DNA from: an uncultured Lachnospiraceae bacterium
Lineage (GTDB): Bacteria > Bacillota > Clostridia > Lachnospirales > Lachnospiraceae
NCBI GenBank assembly: GCA_945643825.1
Contig: CALZEZ010000007.1
Location: 1 to 15,388, forward strand
Length of the DNA stretch: 15,388 nucleotides
Direction of reading: 5' to 3'
Below the pieces are notes generated by a model. The model saw nothing but the letters and a program-made list of their open reading frames with translations. It did not search any database and was not told where the DNA came from. This document shows positions 1 to 6,755 of the stretch, one piece after another (the first letter of the stretch is position 1; the number at the start of each line of letters is the position of its first letter). Made by a program: the position numbers and the translations under genes.

Positions 1-463
1 GAACAAGCAGTCCCTCACAGGAGGAGGTGATCGTTACTGCGGTAGAGAAATCGTCATCATAGCCCTGCTCTACCATCATCGGGATCAGGATACTTCCAAG
101 GGAAGCGGTGTCTGCAGCTGCAGAGCCGGAGATTCCGCCGAAGAAATAGGAGGCAACGATATTTACCATCGCCATACCACCGGTCATCCAGCCCACGCAT
201 GCATCCGCAAGCGCAATTAACTTCTCCGAGATACCACCGGAGCCCATCAGACAGCCCATCGTGATAAAGAACGGAACCGCCATCAGGCTGAACGAGCTGA
301 TACCCTTTACCATCTGCTGACAAACGGTGGTTAACGACTGTCCCTGATAAAGCAGGCACAGGATCGAGGAAATCGCAACTGCATAAGCGATCGGGAAGCG
401 CAGGAAGATCATAACAAGAAAGCTGATAAGCAATACGGCGATTGCTGCACTATTTACTGTCAT
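1..463 (-). CDS. dctM: TRAP transporter large permease DctM, 5' part (runs off the left edge)
   Basis: This is the large (about 12-TM) permease subunit of a tripartite ATP-independent periplasmic transporter, which imports organic acids or related solutes using an ion gradient. Only the first 154 residues lie in the window. Visible are the N-terminal hydrophobic helix, the family motif around residues 61-67 (MAVPFFI), and the hallmark FFGGISGSAAAD at 107-118. The ATG at 463-461 is preceded by AAAGGAGG with good spacing, all inside the end of dctQ. The two genes overlap by 14 bases, so they are probably translationally coupled. The family call is firm; the substrate cannot be told from this part. 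Confidence 0.95.
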   Translation of the reverse strand, partial: MTVNSAAIAVLLISFLVMIFLRFPIAYAVAISSILCLLYQGQSLTTVCQQMVKGISSFSLMAVPFFITMGCLMGSGGISEKLIALADACVGWMTGGMAMVNIVASYFFGGISGSAAADTASLGSILIPMMVEQGYDDDFSTAVTITSSCEGLLV

Positions 464-986
464 TCTTTTCTTCCTCCTTTACAAAGATTCCTTTGATGTG
501 GTTATAGATCGCTTCCAATTCAAATACAAGCATTGCCGCACCGGCAACGGGAATCGGGAAATACATCCAGAAACGGGAGAGCTTCGGTAAGCTGATATAG
601 GTTCCCTTTGCTCCGATTCCGGTTGCATATTTCCATCCGGTTGTCATCATAAAAATAGCAAGTGCCAGAACTGCAAGGTCAGCAAAAATATCGAGCGCCT
701 TTAACAGCCACTTCGGAAGATACACATCAAATGCCGTCATACGGATATGAGCGCCGCGACGGATTGCAAGTGCTGCAGAGAGCACCGCCATATAGGACAT
801 CAGTGTCAGAACGATATCCTCTGTCCATGCAGGATCGGGGATAAACGGAATGTAACGCCCCAGAACCGCCATGCTTGTAATCGCAATGTCTCCGATTAAG
901 AGCAATTTACACACAAAAAGAACGAGCTTGTATGCAAAATCATATACAGGCTTGATCTTATCAATTGTTTTAAATATACCAGGCAT
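450..986 (-). CDS. dctQ: TRAP transporter small permease DctQ
   Basis: A 178-aa membrane protein matching the DctQ subunit, which bridges the extracytoplasmic binding protein and DctM. Four hydrophobic segments are seen, at about residues 18-38, 58-76, 98-117 and 138-160. The family signature is present as W54-T-E-D, R76-R-G-A-H-I and the following hydrophobic stretch. The C-terminus is charged (EEEKNDSK) and its codons carry the ribosome binding site of dctM. A GGAGAGAAGG sequence precedes the ATG at 986-984. It is the middle gene of dctP-dctQ-dctM, 88 bases downstream of dctP with a stem-loop in between. DctQ proteins diverge quickly, but position and motifs make the call solid. Confidence 0.93.
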   Translation of the reverse strand: MPGIFKTIDKIKPVYDFAYKLVLFVCKLLLIGDIAITSMAVLGRYIPFIPDPAWTEDIVLTLMSYMAVLSAALAIRRGAHIRMTAFDVYLPKWLLKALDIFADLAVLALAIFMMTTGWKYATGIGAKGTYISLPKLSRFWMYFPIPVAGAAMLVFELEAIYNHIKGIFVKEEEKNDSK

Positions 987-1012
987 AGCCTTCTCTCCTT
1001 CTCTAATCTAAG

Positions 1013-1049
1013 AAGGGCACAGGGTGAATAGAAATCATCCTGCGCCCTT
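1013..1049 (-). promoter_or_regulatory. Intercistronic stem-loop between dctP and dctQ
   Basis: Bases 1013-1027 and 1035-1049 form a 15-bp imperfect stem (one A/C mismatch and one wobble or mismatch depending on strand) closed by a 7-base loop. On the minus strand, the strand of the operon, it is followed only by a weak T-containing stretch, so it is not a full terminator there. On the plus strand it is followed by TTATTTTTTG, but no plus-strand gene ends here. The likely role, by inference, is to protect the dctP transcript or partly terminate after it, so more binding protein than permease is made, as is common in binding-protein operons. Confidence 0.6.
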
Positions 1050-1074
1050 ATTTTTTGTCTATAGGCTAAAGTTA

Positions 1075-2187
1075 TTACTTCATATCAACAATTTTCTGAT
1101 ATAACTCTTCCTGACCCTTGATGTTCTCAGCTACAACATCTTTAACTGCTTCCTGCCAAGGAGTAGGATCGGTAACCTCAACGATCTTAACGCCGTCAGC
1201 CTTGAGCTGCTCAAGAACCTCTGCCTCAGCATCTGCAGAAAGCTTGCGGTTGAACTCAGAAGCGTACTTACCAGCCTCTTTTAAGATATCCTGCTGCTCT
1301 GCTGTTAAGGAATTCCATGCAGAATCAGTGATAACTACCTGGATCGCTCCAAGAGTATGTCCGTCAAGAATCATGTAAGGAGCTACCTCAGGGAATGCAT
1401 TGGACTTGTAGTTAGCGATAGGCTGCTCAGCACCATCTACTACACCACTCTGTAATGCGGAGTATAACTCTTTGAAGTCTACCTGTGTTGCGGAAGCGCC
1501 GATACCCTCAACAAGACCAACCATTACAGGGTCATTGGATACACGGATCTTCATGCCTGCCAGATCCTCGATGCCATTGATATCCTTGGCTGTGAAGAAA
1601 TGACGGAAGCCTTCCTCACCGTAGAAGAGACCGATAACACCGGTTCCGTTCTCGTGGGGCTCTAATAAGAACTCTTCTGCAAGATCAGAAGTAGCGAAGT
1701 TCCAATAATGATCGCGGTTTACGAAGGTGTAAGGTAAGGATAACAGCTTGGATTTCTGTCCGCCGTAGCTGGTAAGTGCAAATGCAGAGATACGGGACAT
1801 CTGTACAGCAGTACCGCCTGCTAAGATATCGTCAAGTACCTGTGTCTCAGAACCAAGAACACCACTTGCCTGTACATCGATGTAAATCTTACCGCCGGAA
1901 AGCTCAGTAACCTTCTCCTGGAATGCAGTAGCGGTCTGACCAACGATGGAATCAAGAGGGTTAACCTCAGCGTATACTAACACAACCTCAGGCTCAGCTG
2001 CTGTCTCTTCTACAGCTGCTTCCTCAGCAGGAGCTTCCTCTGCTGCTGCAGGCTCCTCAGTCTTCTCCTCTGCTGCAGGTGCAGGTGTCTCTGTAGCTGC
2101 AGGAGCTTCCGGTGCTTTTACACCACATGCTGTCATGGACAAAACCATGGTTCCGCAAAGAATTGCAGAAAGTAATTTCTTTTTCAT
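1075..2187 (-). CDS. dctP: TRAP transporter substrate-binding lipoprotein DctP
   Basis: A 370-aa extracytoplasmic solute receptor of the DctP family that delivers substrate to DctQM. A signal peptide ends in a lipobox (MTA-C21), so it should be lipid-anchored. Residues 22-68 are an Ala/Pro/Glu-rich linker typical of Lachnospiraceae lipoproteins. The binding domain follows. Its hallmark is GMKIRV at 211-216, where R215 matches the conserved arginine that usually pairs with a substrate carboxylate, then the LYSALQSGVVDGAEQP block (241-256). The ATG at 2187-2185 is chosen because AAGGAGG lies seven to eight bases before it. An in-frame start 48 bases further upstream has no such site. It is the first gene of the TRAP operon. 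The arginine suggests a carboxylate substrate, which is inference. Confidence 0.95.
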   Translation of the reverse strand: MKKKLLSAILCGTMVLSMTACGVKAPEAPAATETPAPAAEEKTEEPAAAEEAPAEEAAVEETAAEPEVVLVYAEVNPLDSIVGQTATAFQEKVTELSGGKIYIDVQASGVLGSETQVLDDILAGGTAVQMSRISAFALTSYGGQKSKLLSLPYTFVNRDHYWNFATSDLAEEFLLEPHENGTGVIGLFYGEEGFRHFFTAKDINGIEDLAGMKIRVSNDPVMVGLVEGIGASATQVDFKELYSALQSGVVDGAEQPIANYKSNAFPEVAPYMILDGHTLGAIQVVITDSAWNSLTAEQQDILKEAGKYASEFNRKLSADAEAEVLEQLKADGVKIVEVTDPTPWQEAVKDVVAENIKGQEELYQKIVDMK

Positions 2188-2234
2188 AAAATGTTCCTCC
2201 TTGTAATTATGAACAGTTCTCTGCTCACAATCCA

Positions 2235-2263
2235 ATTATAGCGACATAAAATGACAAAGAAAA
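2235..2263 (-). promoter_or_regulatory. Probable promoter of the dctPQM operon
   Basis: On the minus strand a perfect TATAAT lies at 2240-2235, 48 bases before the dctP start. At 17-base spacing the -35 position (2263-2258) reads TTTTCT, a poor match. A TTGTCA at 2257-2252 is better but only 11 bases away. A short GAAC-A-GTTC palindrome lies between the -10 and the ribosome binding site (2211-2219). A weak -35 would fit an activator-dependent promoter, for instance one driven by a phosphorelay. Confidence 0.5.
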
Positions 2264-2307
2264 TCGTAATTTTTTAATAATCTTAGTAGAATTTTAAGGT
2301 TTATGGG

Positions 2308-5013
2308 TTATTTTTCCTGTAAAAGTTCAGCAATTTTTTCTTTCAGCAGCTTCTCTGACGGCGGCTTAAGCAGATATCCCTCCGGTCCCATCGCCATGAT
2401 GGACTCGATATGCTCCTCGTCTGTCACACCGGTTAAAAACAGCACCGGCACCGCATCCCACGCTGCATTCTCCCGGAGCTTTGTGAAGACCTCTGCCCCA
2501 TTCATCTCCGGCATCTCGTAATCTAAGATAATCAGATCCGGCAGCTCCTTCTCTTCTAAGTAGTGGAGCGCCTGTTTGCCGGAGGTCGATAGCATAACCT
2601 TGTAGTCCGACTCGATCATCTTTTTGATCGATCGCAGCATCATCGCACTGTCATCTATAATCAGAATTCTCTTTGTATCCATTGATACCTCCTCTTCCAA
2701 AACCGGCGCCGGCTCGGGTTTATCCGGCACCAGCACATGCAGCCGTCCCTTCATCAGGCGAAGCTCCTCCATAAGCAGTGGATTCCACCTGTCAATCTGT
2801 TCCTTCTTGTCATTCTTCGCAGCATCCTCAAGCATCGCAGCAAGCTCTGAGATCGGAAGCATACCAAGCATTGCCGCACTGCTCTTGAGTGCATGCACCT
2901 TGATCCGATATCCGTGGATGTCGATTCTGACAAGCTTCTCCAGCTCTCTTATCGTCTCGTCCATCGTGGAATAGAACTCAATCATTGTCTCCTTTAAATC
3001 CATCGAGGAGGCAAAATGCTCTTTTCCGATGTCCCAGTTAACACCGTCAATCTCCGGAAGCTCCACTAAGAGGTTGGCAATCATGGCATCCTGTTTCTTC
3101 TTAATCTCCTCCTCGTCAATAGCAGAGGAATCCTCGGGCAACAAAAGCTTATCCTCAGGAAGAAGATCTACCAGCATCGCCTCTAATAAGATCGGATTGA
3201 TCGGCTTCGAGACAAAATCGCTAAAGCCGTCTGCGAGGTACTTCTCTTTTGCCCCAAGAAAGGCGTTGGCTGTAAGCGCAACGACAGGACAGCCCCTGCT
3301 CAGATTCGGACACTGCGATTTCATCCTATTCAGGGTCTCCACACCGTCCATAATAGGCATCAGGTGATCTAACAGAATCAGGTCATATTTCGTCTCCTTG
3401 ATCTTCTCGAGACATTCAAAGCCGTCCCCCGCTTCATCAATCTGCACGAGGGTCGGTCGCAGAAGATTCTTTACAACCTTTCTGTTTAGTGCGTTGTCGT
3501 CAACTACGAGAAGCCTTACATCAGGGGCGACAAACGAAACCTTGTAGGAGTACGAGGCTGCGGCATCTCTGCGGCGCCATTTGCGCTCACCGATCGGGCT
3601 TTCGTCCACGATTTCCTGCTCAAGCTCAAAGGAAAAAACAGAGCCGCTTCCGTATTCACTCTCAACCTTGAGCTCACTTCCCATGAGTCCTAAGAGCTGT
3701 TTTGTGATCGACAGACCAAGACCGGTTCCTTCTATCTTATGGTTGCGCTCCTCGTCCACTCTCGTGAACGCCTCAAACAATCTTTCCATATCCTCCTTGC
3801 GGATGCCGATCCCGGTGTCCTGCACGGCACAATGCAGCTTAAGCCTTCCATCCTGCTTTATGCCTGATACTGAGAGGGTAATCGTGCCCTGCTCCGTATA
3901 CTTCACTGCGTTGGAGAGGAGGTTGGTCAGAATCTGTTTAAGGCGCATGTCATCGCCGTGCAGCCTTAGCGGAAGCTCCTTGTCGACATTGACCTCCACC
4001 TTAAGATTCTTTACCTTTGCCCTCTCATACGCAATCGTCAGAAGGTCAAAAATGACGCTTGCCAGATCATAGTCCGCAGGCACGATCTCCAGCTTGCCGG
4101 ACTCAATCCGGGACATGTCGAGAATATCATTGATAATATGCTGCAGTGTGGTGGCAGAGGATTTGGCATCCGCCGCACACTCGAAGATATTCTTCTCCTT
4201 TGTCTCACGCATGATGATCTCATTCATACCGATCACAACATTGAGCGGCGTACGGATCTCATGGGACATGCGCGCGAGGAATTCGCTTTTGGCTTCATTG
4301 GCAGCATTCGCACGGATACGATCCTTCTCCATCTCATCCATTGTCGAAACTATGGCTCTGTAGTTGGGCGTCTCGACCAAAAACATGATGGTAAGCATGG
4401 AAACGGAGATTCCGTACATGGTCAGCAGGATATTCGGTGCAAACACGAATTGTCTGATCGCACACCCCGCAACAACCGCGCAGATCCCGAGTGCAACAAG
4501 CTTCGCCTTCCATCCAAAGGGTTTCCTGTGGAGAAACAGCACAATAAGAGAAATCAGACCAAGAAGCAACGGCACTATATACATGACCAGATATAACGGG
4601 CCGTGAACATATTTATAATTCTCGTCAAACCAGAAATAGCTGTGCGTATAATAGTTGACAAGACAGGATGCGGCATACAATATCATGCTGGCATCCAGAA
4701 TCTGCAGGACATGCTTTCGTTTCTCAAGCATGCCGCAGAAGCTGTAGATATACCGAATGAAGCATATGCCGATCGCTCCTAGGGAAATCTGGCAGAGGCT
4801 GTTTGCAAGCATGTTGAGCCATAGAGGAACCTGCGCAGCATGATCGATCATAATCGCGGTCAGTACATCTAAGCCGGCGGCAACCATGGTACAGAAGACC
4901 ACCGCCTCATATCTTTTGTTAGTTGGAGAGACTCTGCCATACCGACGATTATATAAAATGAATATAATCAGGAGATTGGCAAAAGCAACTGCTCCAAAAT
5001 CAATATTGTACAT
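2308..5013 (-). CDS. Membrane hybrid histidine kinase with two receiver domains and an Hpt domain
   Basis: A 901-aa multi-domain phosphorelay sensor. Seven hydrophobic segments fill residues 5-212, then a short coiled linker. HisKA has the phospho-accepting H251 in SHEIRTPLN. The HATPase region has N368, DTGIGI (399-404) and GTGLGL (429-434). The first REC has D505/D506, D549 and K603. The Hpt has H707 in KVHALKSSAAMLG. A final REC has D787/D788, D831, T861 and K883. All key residues are present, so the relay should be active. The ATG at 5013 is preferred over the GTG at 5019 because GAGGA lies 7 bases before the ATG but only one base before the GTG. It starts 12 bases after darA and is probably cotranscribed with it. 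Its output is unknown; no separate response regulator is encoded nearby. Confidence 0.93.
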   Translation of the reverse strand: MYNIDFGAVAFANLLIIFILYNRRYGRVSPTNKRYEAVVFCTMVAAGLDVLTAIMIDHAAQVPLWLNMLANSLCQISLGAIGICFIRYIYSFCGMLEKRKHVLQILDASMILYAASCLVNYYTHSYFWFDENYKYVHGPLYLVMYIVPLLLGLISLIVLFLHRKPFGWKAKLVALGICAVVAGCAIRQFVFAPNILLTMYGISVSMLTIMFLVETPNYRAIVSTMDEMEKDRIRANAANEAKSEFLARMSHEIRTPLNVVIGMNEIIMRETKEKNIFECAADAKSSATTLQHIINDILDMSRIESGKLEIVPADYDLASVIFDLLTIAYERAKVKNLKVEVNVDKELPLRLHGDDMRLKQILTNLLSNAVKYTEQGTITLSVSGIKQDGRLKLHCAVQDTGIGIRKEDMERLFEAFTRVDEERNHKIEGTGLGLSITKQLLGLMGSELKVESEYGSGSVFSFELEQEIVDESPIGERKWRRRDAAASYSYKVSFVAPDVRLLVVDDNALNRKVVKNLLRPTLVQIDEAGDGFECLEKIKETKYDLILLDHLMPIMDGVETLNRMKSQCPNLSRGCPVVALTANAFLGAKEKYLADGFSDFVSKPINPILLEAMLVDLLPEDKLLLPEDSSAIDEEEIKKKQDAMIANLLVELPEIDGVNWDIGKEHFASSMDLKETMIEFYSTMDETIRELEKLVRIDIHGYRIKVHALKSSAAMLGMLPISELAAMLEDAAKNDKKEQIDRWNPLLMEELRLMKGRLHVLVPDKPEPAPVLEEEVSMDTKRILIIDDSAMMLRSIKKMIESDYKVMLSTSGKQALHYLEEKELPDLIILDYEMPEMNGAEVFTKLRENAAWDAVPVLFLTGVTDEEHIESIMAMGPEGYLLKPPSEKLLKEKIAELLQEK
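2682..2693 (-). promoter_or_regulatory. Internal ribosome binding site and start codon before the last REC domain of the kinase
   Basis: Inside the kinase gene the minus strand reads AGGAGG, five bases, then ATG (AGGAGG at 2693-2688, start A at 2682). The ATG is in frame and is codon 778, at the first residues of the C-terminal receiver domain (MDTKRILIIDDSAMM). Initiation here would give a free 124-aa receiver protein spanning 2308-2682. The site sits in the interdomain linker. This is as good a site as those of the true genes in this window, but use in the cell is not shown. Confidence 0.5.
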
Positions 5014-5025
5014 AAACACTTCCTC

Positions 5026-5373
5026 TTAGATTTTCTTGAAGTACTCCACGTTGGTCACGAAGATAATGGCTCCGCCGACCTCCACCTTCTGTCTGTTGTT
5101 TCCGTAATACATCGGTGAGTTATAGCCGGGATTCATCGAGTTAATGCAGGGAACATCTACCTCCACGTATTCACGCTCCCCGCAGACCTTCTCTATCAGG
5201 CTGCAGATCCTCTGCACATCGTCATCCTCTGCTCCGACCATCAGCGTGGTATTCCCTTTTCGCAGGAAGCCGCCCGTCGAGGAGAGCTTGGTCGCGGAAA
5301 AGCCTTTTTTGCTGAGTGACAGCATAACATTGTCCGCATCGTTGTTGTTGATGATTGCATAAATCAATTTCAT
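5026..5373 (-). CDS. darA: Cyclic-di-AMP receptor DarA (PII-like, YaaQ/PstA family)
   Basis: A 115-aa cytoplasmic PII-like protein that forms trimers and binds the second messenger c-di-AMP in the known family. The signature ATKLSSTGGFLRKGNTT occupies residues 27-43, and the closing strand EVGGAIIFV residues 98-106. Between them is the expected variable loop with NPGYNSPMYYGNN (81-93). Length matches the family. The ATG at 5373-5371 follows GGGAGG with nine-base spacing. In many Firmicutes darA sits beside tmk and holB. Here it is instead the first gene of a two-gene unit with the hybrid histidine kinase. A consensus-like promoter and a leader hairpin precede it. Confidence 0.93.
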   Translation of the reverse strand: MKLIYAIINNNDADNVMLSLSKKGFSATKLSSTGGFLRKGNTTLMVGAEDDDVQRICSLIEKVCGEREYVEVDVPCINSMNPGYNSPMYYGNNRQKVEVGGAIIFVTNVEYFKKI

Positions 5374-5394
5374 AACGCCGATCCTCCCGTGTGG

Positions 5395-5427
5395 AAAAGA
5401 AAGCGGACGACCCCTAAGTCCTCCGCT
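5395..5427 (-). terminator. Terminator-like hairpin in the darA leader
   Basis: Bases 5402-5411 and 5418-5427 pair as a 10-bp stem with a single C/C (or G/G) mismatch and a 6-base loop. On the minus strand it is followed by TTTCTTTT. It lies just after the expected start point of the darA promoter (about 5435) and 22 bases before the darA start codon. It could stop read-through from the upstream peptidase gene, or act as an attenuator of darA-kinase transcription. The position inside the leader favours a regulatory role, but this is inference. Confidence 0.55.
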
Positions 5428-5441
5428 CCATCGTTACTTCT

Positions 5442-5470
5442 ATTATAACGTGTATTACGTTGAATGTCGA
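5442..5470 (-). promoter_or_regulatory. Sigma-A promoter for darA-kinase
   Basis: On the minus strand: -35 TCGACA (5470-5465, one mismatch to TTGACA), a 17-base spacer, -10 TATAAT (5447-5442, perfect). The predicted start is near 5435, giving a leader of about 60 bases before the darA ATG at 5373. It is the best promoter match in the window. Confidence 0.8.
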
Positions 5471-5490
5471 TGTTTTTTTCCTTTGTCTCC

Positions 5491-5508
5491 GCCTTAATTG
5501 CCTTAATT
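5491..5508. repeat. Perfect tandem 9-bp repeat upstream of the darA promoter
   Basis: GCCTTAATT occurs twice head to tail (5491-5499 and 5500-5508). It lies 20 bp upstream of the -35 element of the darA promoter and just after the end of the peptidase gene. Direct repeats in this place often bind response regulators. No binding protein can be named from sequence. Confidence 0.5.
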
Positions 5509-5517
5509 TCGCTCATT

Positions 5518-6540
5518 TTAATGGTAAAGCTCCCGCAAGCCCTTTACTTTTTTATCCCGGATTCCCACCATCGTCCTCCCGTGATAGAGAGAGCTGATCA
5601 CAGCCTCCTCGACAGCCTCTGCCGTAGCCTCAAACAGCTTGTCCATGGCACTGTCATGAAACATTCGCACAGGCAGGATGTCCTGTTCACTATAGTGTGG
5701 GATGCGGTTTGCATTTGAAAAGGCAATCGCGATGTCACCGCTTCCGTTTCCGAGATAGGAGCCTACGCGTGCCAGTCCCACGACTGCGCGTCTTGCCACG
5801 CGCCGCAGCTGACGCTCATTCAGGGGAATGTCGGTGGCGAGAACGATAATGACAGAGCCATTCTCCTTGTGCTCTTCCTCCGGCATCGGCACACGCACTC
5901 CATCGATTCTGAGATTTCCTTTCACACCGAAATTGGACATCACGATAGCGCCAAGCGTGTATGGTTTTCCGTCGCAGGTAATGATTCGGGAGGCGGAGCC
6001 GATACCGCCCTTAAGCCCCATACAGATCATACCGGTTCCGCCGCCGACAGCGCCCTCCTCAAAGTCCTCGGAGGCTGTCTCAATGGCCTGCCATACATCC
6101 TCCTCCTTAAGATGCATGCCGCGAATATCGTTAAGCGATCCGTCGTTACATTCTGTAACGACGCAGTTTACCGTTCCGGTCGTCGTGCCGATGTCCGGAT
6201 TCTGCTCAAGCATATATTTCACAGCCGCATTGAGACCGGTTCCCACGCCAAAGGTATTCGTCATCAGGATCGGCGCTTCGATTGTTCCAAGTTCATCGAC
6301 CTGTACCAGTCCGGTACTCTTGCCAAAGCCGTTGATCACGCAGGCGCCTGCCATTACCTTATCTAAGAAAAGATTTCCCGTGTGCGGCAAAATCGCGGTA
6401 ACGCCGGTGTGGATGTTTTTGTCTGCATCCTCTCTGGTCACATGCCCCACTCTGACTCCCGGTACGTCCGTGATCAGGTTGCGTTCTCCCTTCGGGAAAC
6501 GGTTCTTTATATTTATCTCACAAGCTGTCGGTAAACCCAT
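5518..6540 (-). CDS. P1 family peptidase (DmpA-type aminopeptidase / D-esterase)
   Basis: A 340-aa cytoplasmic N-terminal nucleophile hydrolase of the DmpA/BapA group, which is made as a precursor and cuts itself once to create the active enzyme. The expected self-cleavage site is G228-S229 in ENGSVIIVLATDIPL, matching the Gly-Ser of DmpA. The oxyanion asparagine is probably N203 in SNFG, and the second serine/acid pair is probably S267-G-D269 in GNGSGD. Length fits a full precursor. The ATG at 6540 follows GAGG with nine-base spacing. It has its own promoter at 6588-6616 and diverges from the MATE remnant. Physiological substrate (small peptides, amino acid amides or esters) is unknown. Confidence 0.9.
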   Translation of the reverse strand: MGLPTACEINIKNRFPKGERNLITDVPGVRVGHVTREDADKNIHTGVTAILPHTGNLFLDKVMAGACVINGFGKSTGLVQVDELGTIEAPILMTNTFGVGTGLNAAVKYMLEQNPDIGTTTGTVNCVVTECNDGSLNDIRGMHLKEEDVWQAIETASEDFEEGAVGGGTGMICMGLKGGIGSASRIITCDGKPYTLGAIVMSNFGVKGNLRIDGVRVPMPEEEHKENGSVIIVLATDIPLNERQLRRVARRAVVGLARVGSYLGNGSGDIAIAFSNANRIPHYSEQDILPVRMFHDSAMDKLFEATAEAVEEAVISSLYHGRTMVGIRDKKVKGLRELYH

Positions 6541-6587
6541 TTATGCTATCCTCGTGTCTTTCTAGTTTTCAAATATGCTTTTCTTTG

Positions 6588-6616
6588 ACTATACAAAACA
6601 TAGCGGTTTTCTTCAA
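6588..6616 (-). promoter_or_regulatory. Probable promoter of the P1 peptidase gene
   Basis: Minus strand: TTGAAG (6616-6611), 17-base spacer, TATAGT (6593-6588). The -35 matches four of six and the -10 five of six positions. It lies 48 bases before the start codon. Confidence 0.55.
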
Positions 6617-6648
6617 GGACTCCGTTTCGAAAATCTTTCAAATTGCTA

Positions 6649-6677
6649 TTGACGTTTTTGCAAATCAGGAATATTAT
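6649..6677 (+). promoter_or_regulatory. Promoter of the MATE remnant-ArsR unit
   Basis: Plus strand: TTGACG (6649-6654), exactly 17 bases, TATTAT (6672-6677); five of six matches each. The predicted start is near 6684, so the leader before the ATG at 6756 is about 70 bases. The -10 is covered by a palindrome, listed separately. Confidence 0.7.
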
Positions 6678-6687
6678 TCCAATATTC
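6668..6687. promoter_or_regulatory. Overlapping palindromes covering the -10 (candidate ArsR operator)
   Basis: GGAATATTATTCC at 6668-6680 is a perfect 6+1+6 inverted repeat. GAATATT (6669-6675) also pairs with AATATTC (6681-6687) across 5 bases. Both straddle the -10 element. A further 7-bp inverted repeat lies at 6684-6690/6701-6707. An A/T-rich dyad on a promoter is typical of ArsR-family operators, and the second gene of this unit encodes such a regulator, so autoregulation is a reasonable inference. Confidence 0.5.
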
Positions 6688-6717
6688 TATTTCTATATTT
6701 ATAGAATTAGTGTGTGG

Positions 6718-6731
6718 TATTTATATAAATA
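6718..6731. repeat. Perfect 14-bp A/T palindrome in the leader of the MATE-ArsR unit
   Basis: TATTTATATAAATA is its own reverse complement. It lies 24 bases before the start codon of the MATE remnant and may be a second regulatory site. In this A/T-only stretch some palindromy is expected by chance. Confidence 0.35.
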
Positions 6732-6755
6732 TGGAATTATTGTGAAGGAGACACT

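Noticed and set aside
1946..2206. A plus-strand open frame rich in Ala and Ser.
   Set aside because: It is the antisense image of the Ala/Pro/Glu-rich linker of DctP.
2188..2235. N-terminal extension of DctP by 16 residues.
   Set aside because: It would place residues before a normal lipoprotein signal peptide and begins inside the promoter -10 region.
2672..2680. A TTTGTATCC half-site inside the kinase gene, and another TTGTATCC at 11795-11802.
   Set aside because: Neither has a clear partner arm like those of the array (only a short GTATC/GATAC dyad near the first); the first is set by the codons for MDTK, so both are taken as chance occurrences unless a genome-wide count shows otherwise.
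5828..6565. A long plus-strand open frame of 245 codons over the P1 peptidase gene.
   Set aside because: The opposite strand encodes a full peptidase with all motifs; this frame has no family resemblance and only reflects codon composition.
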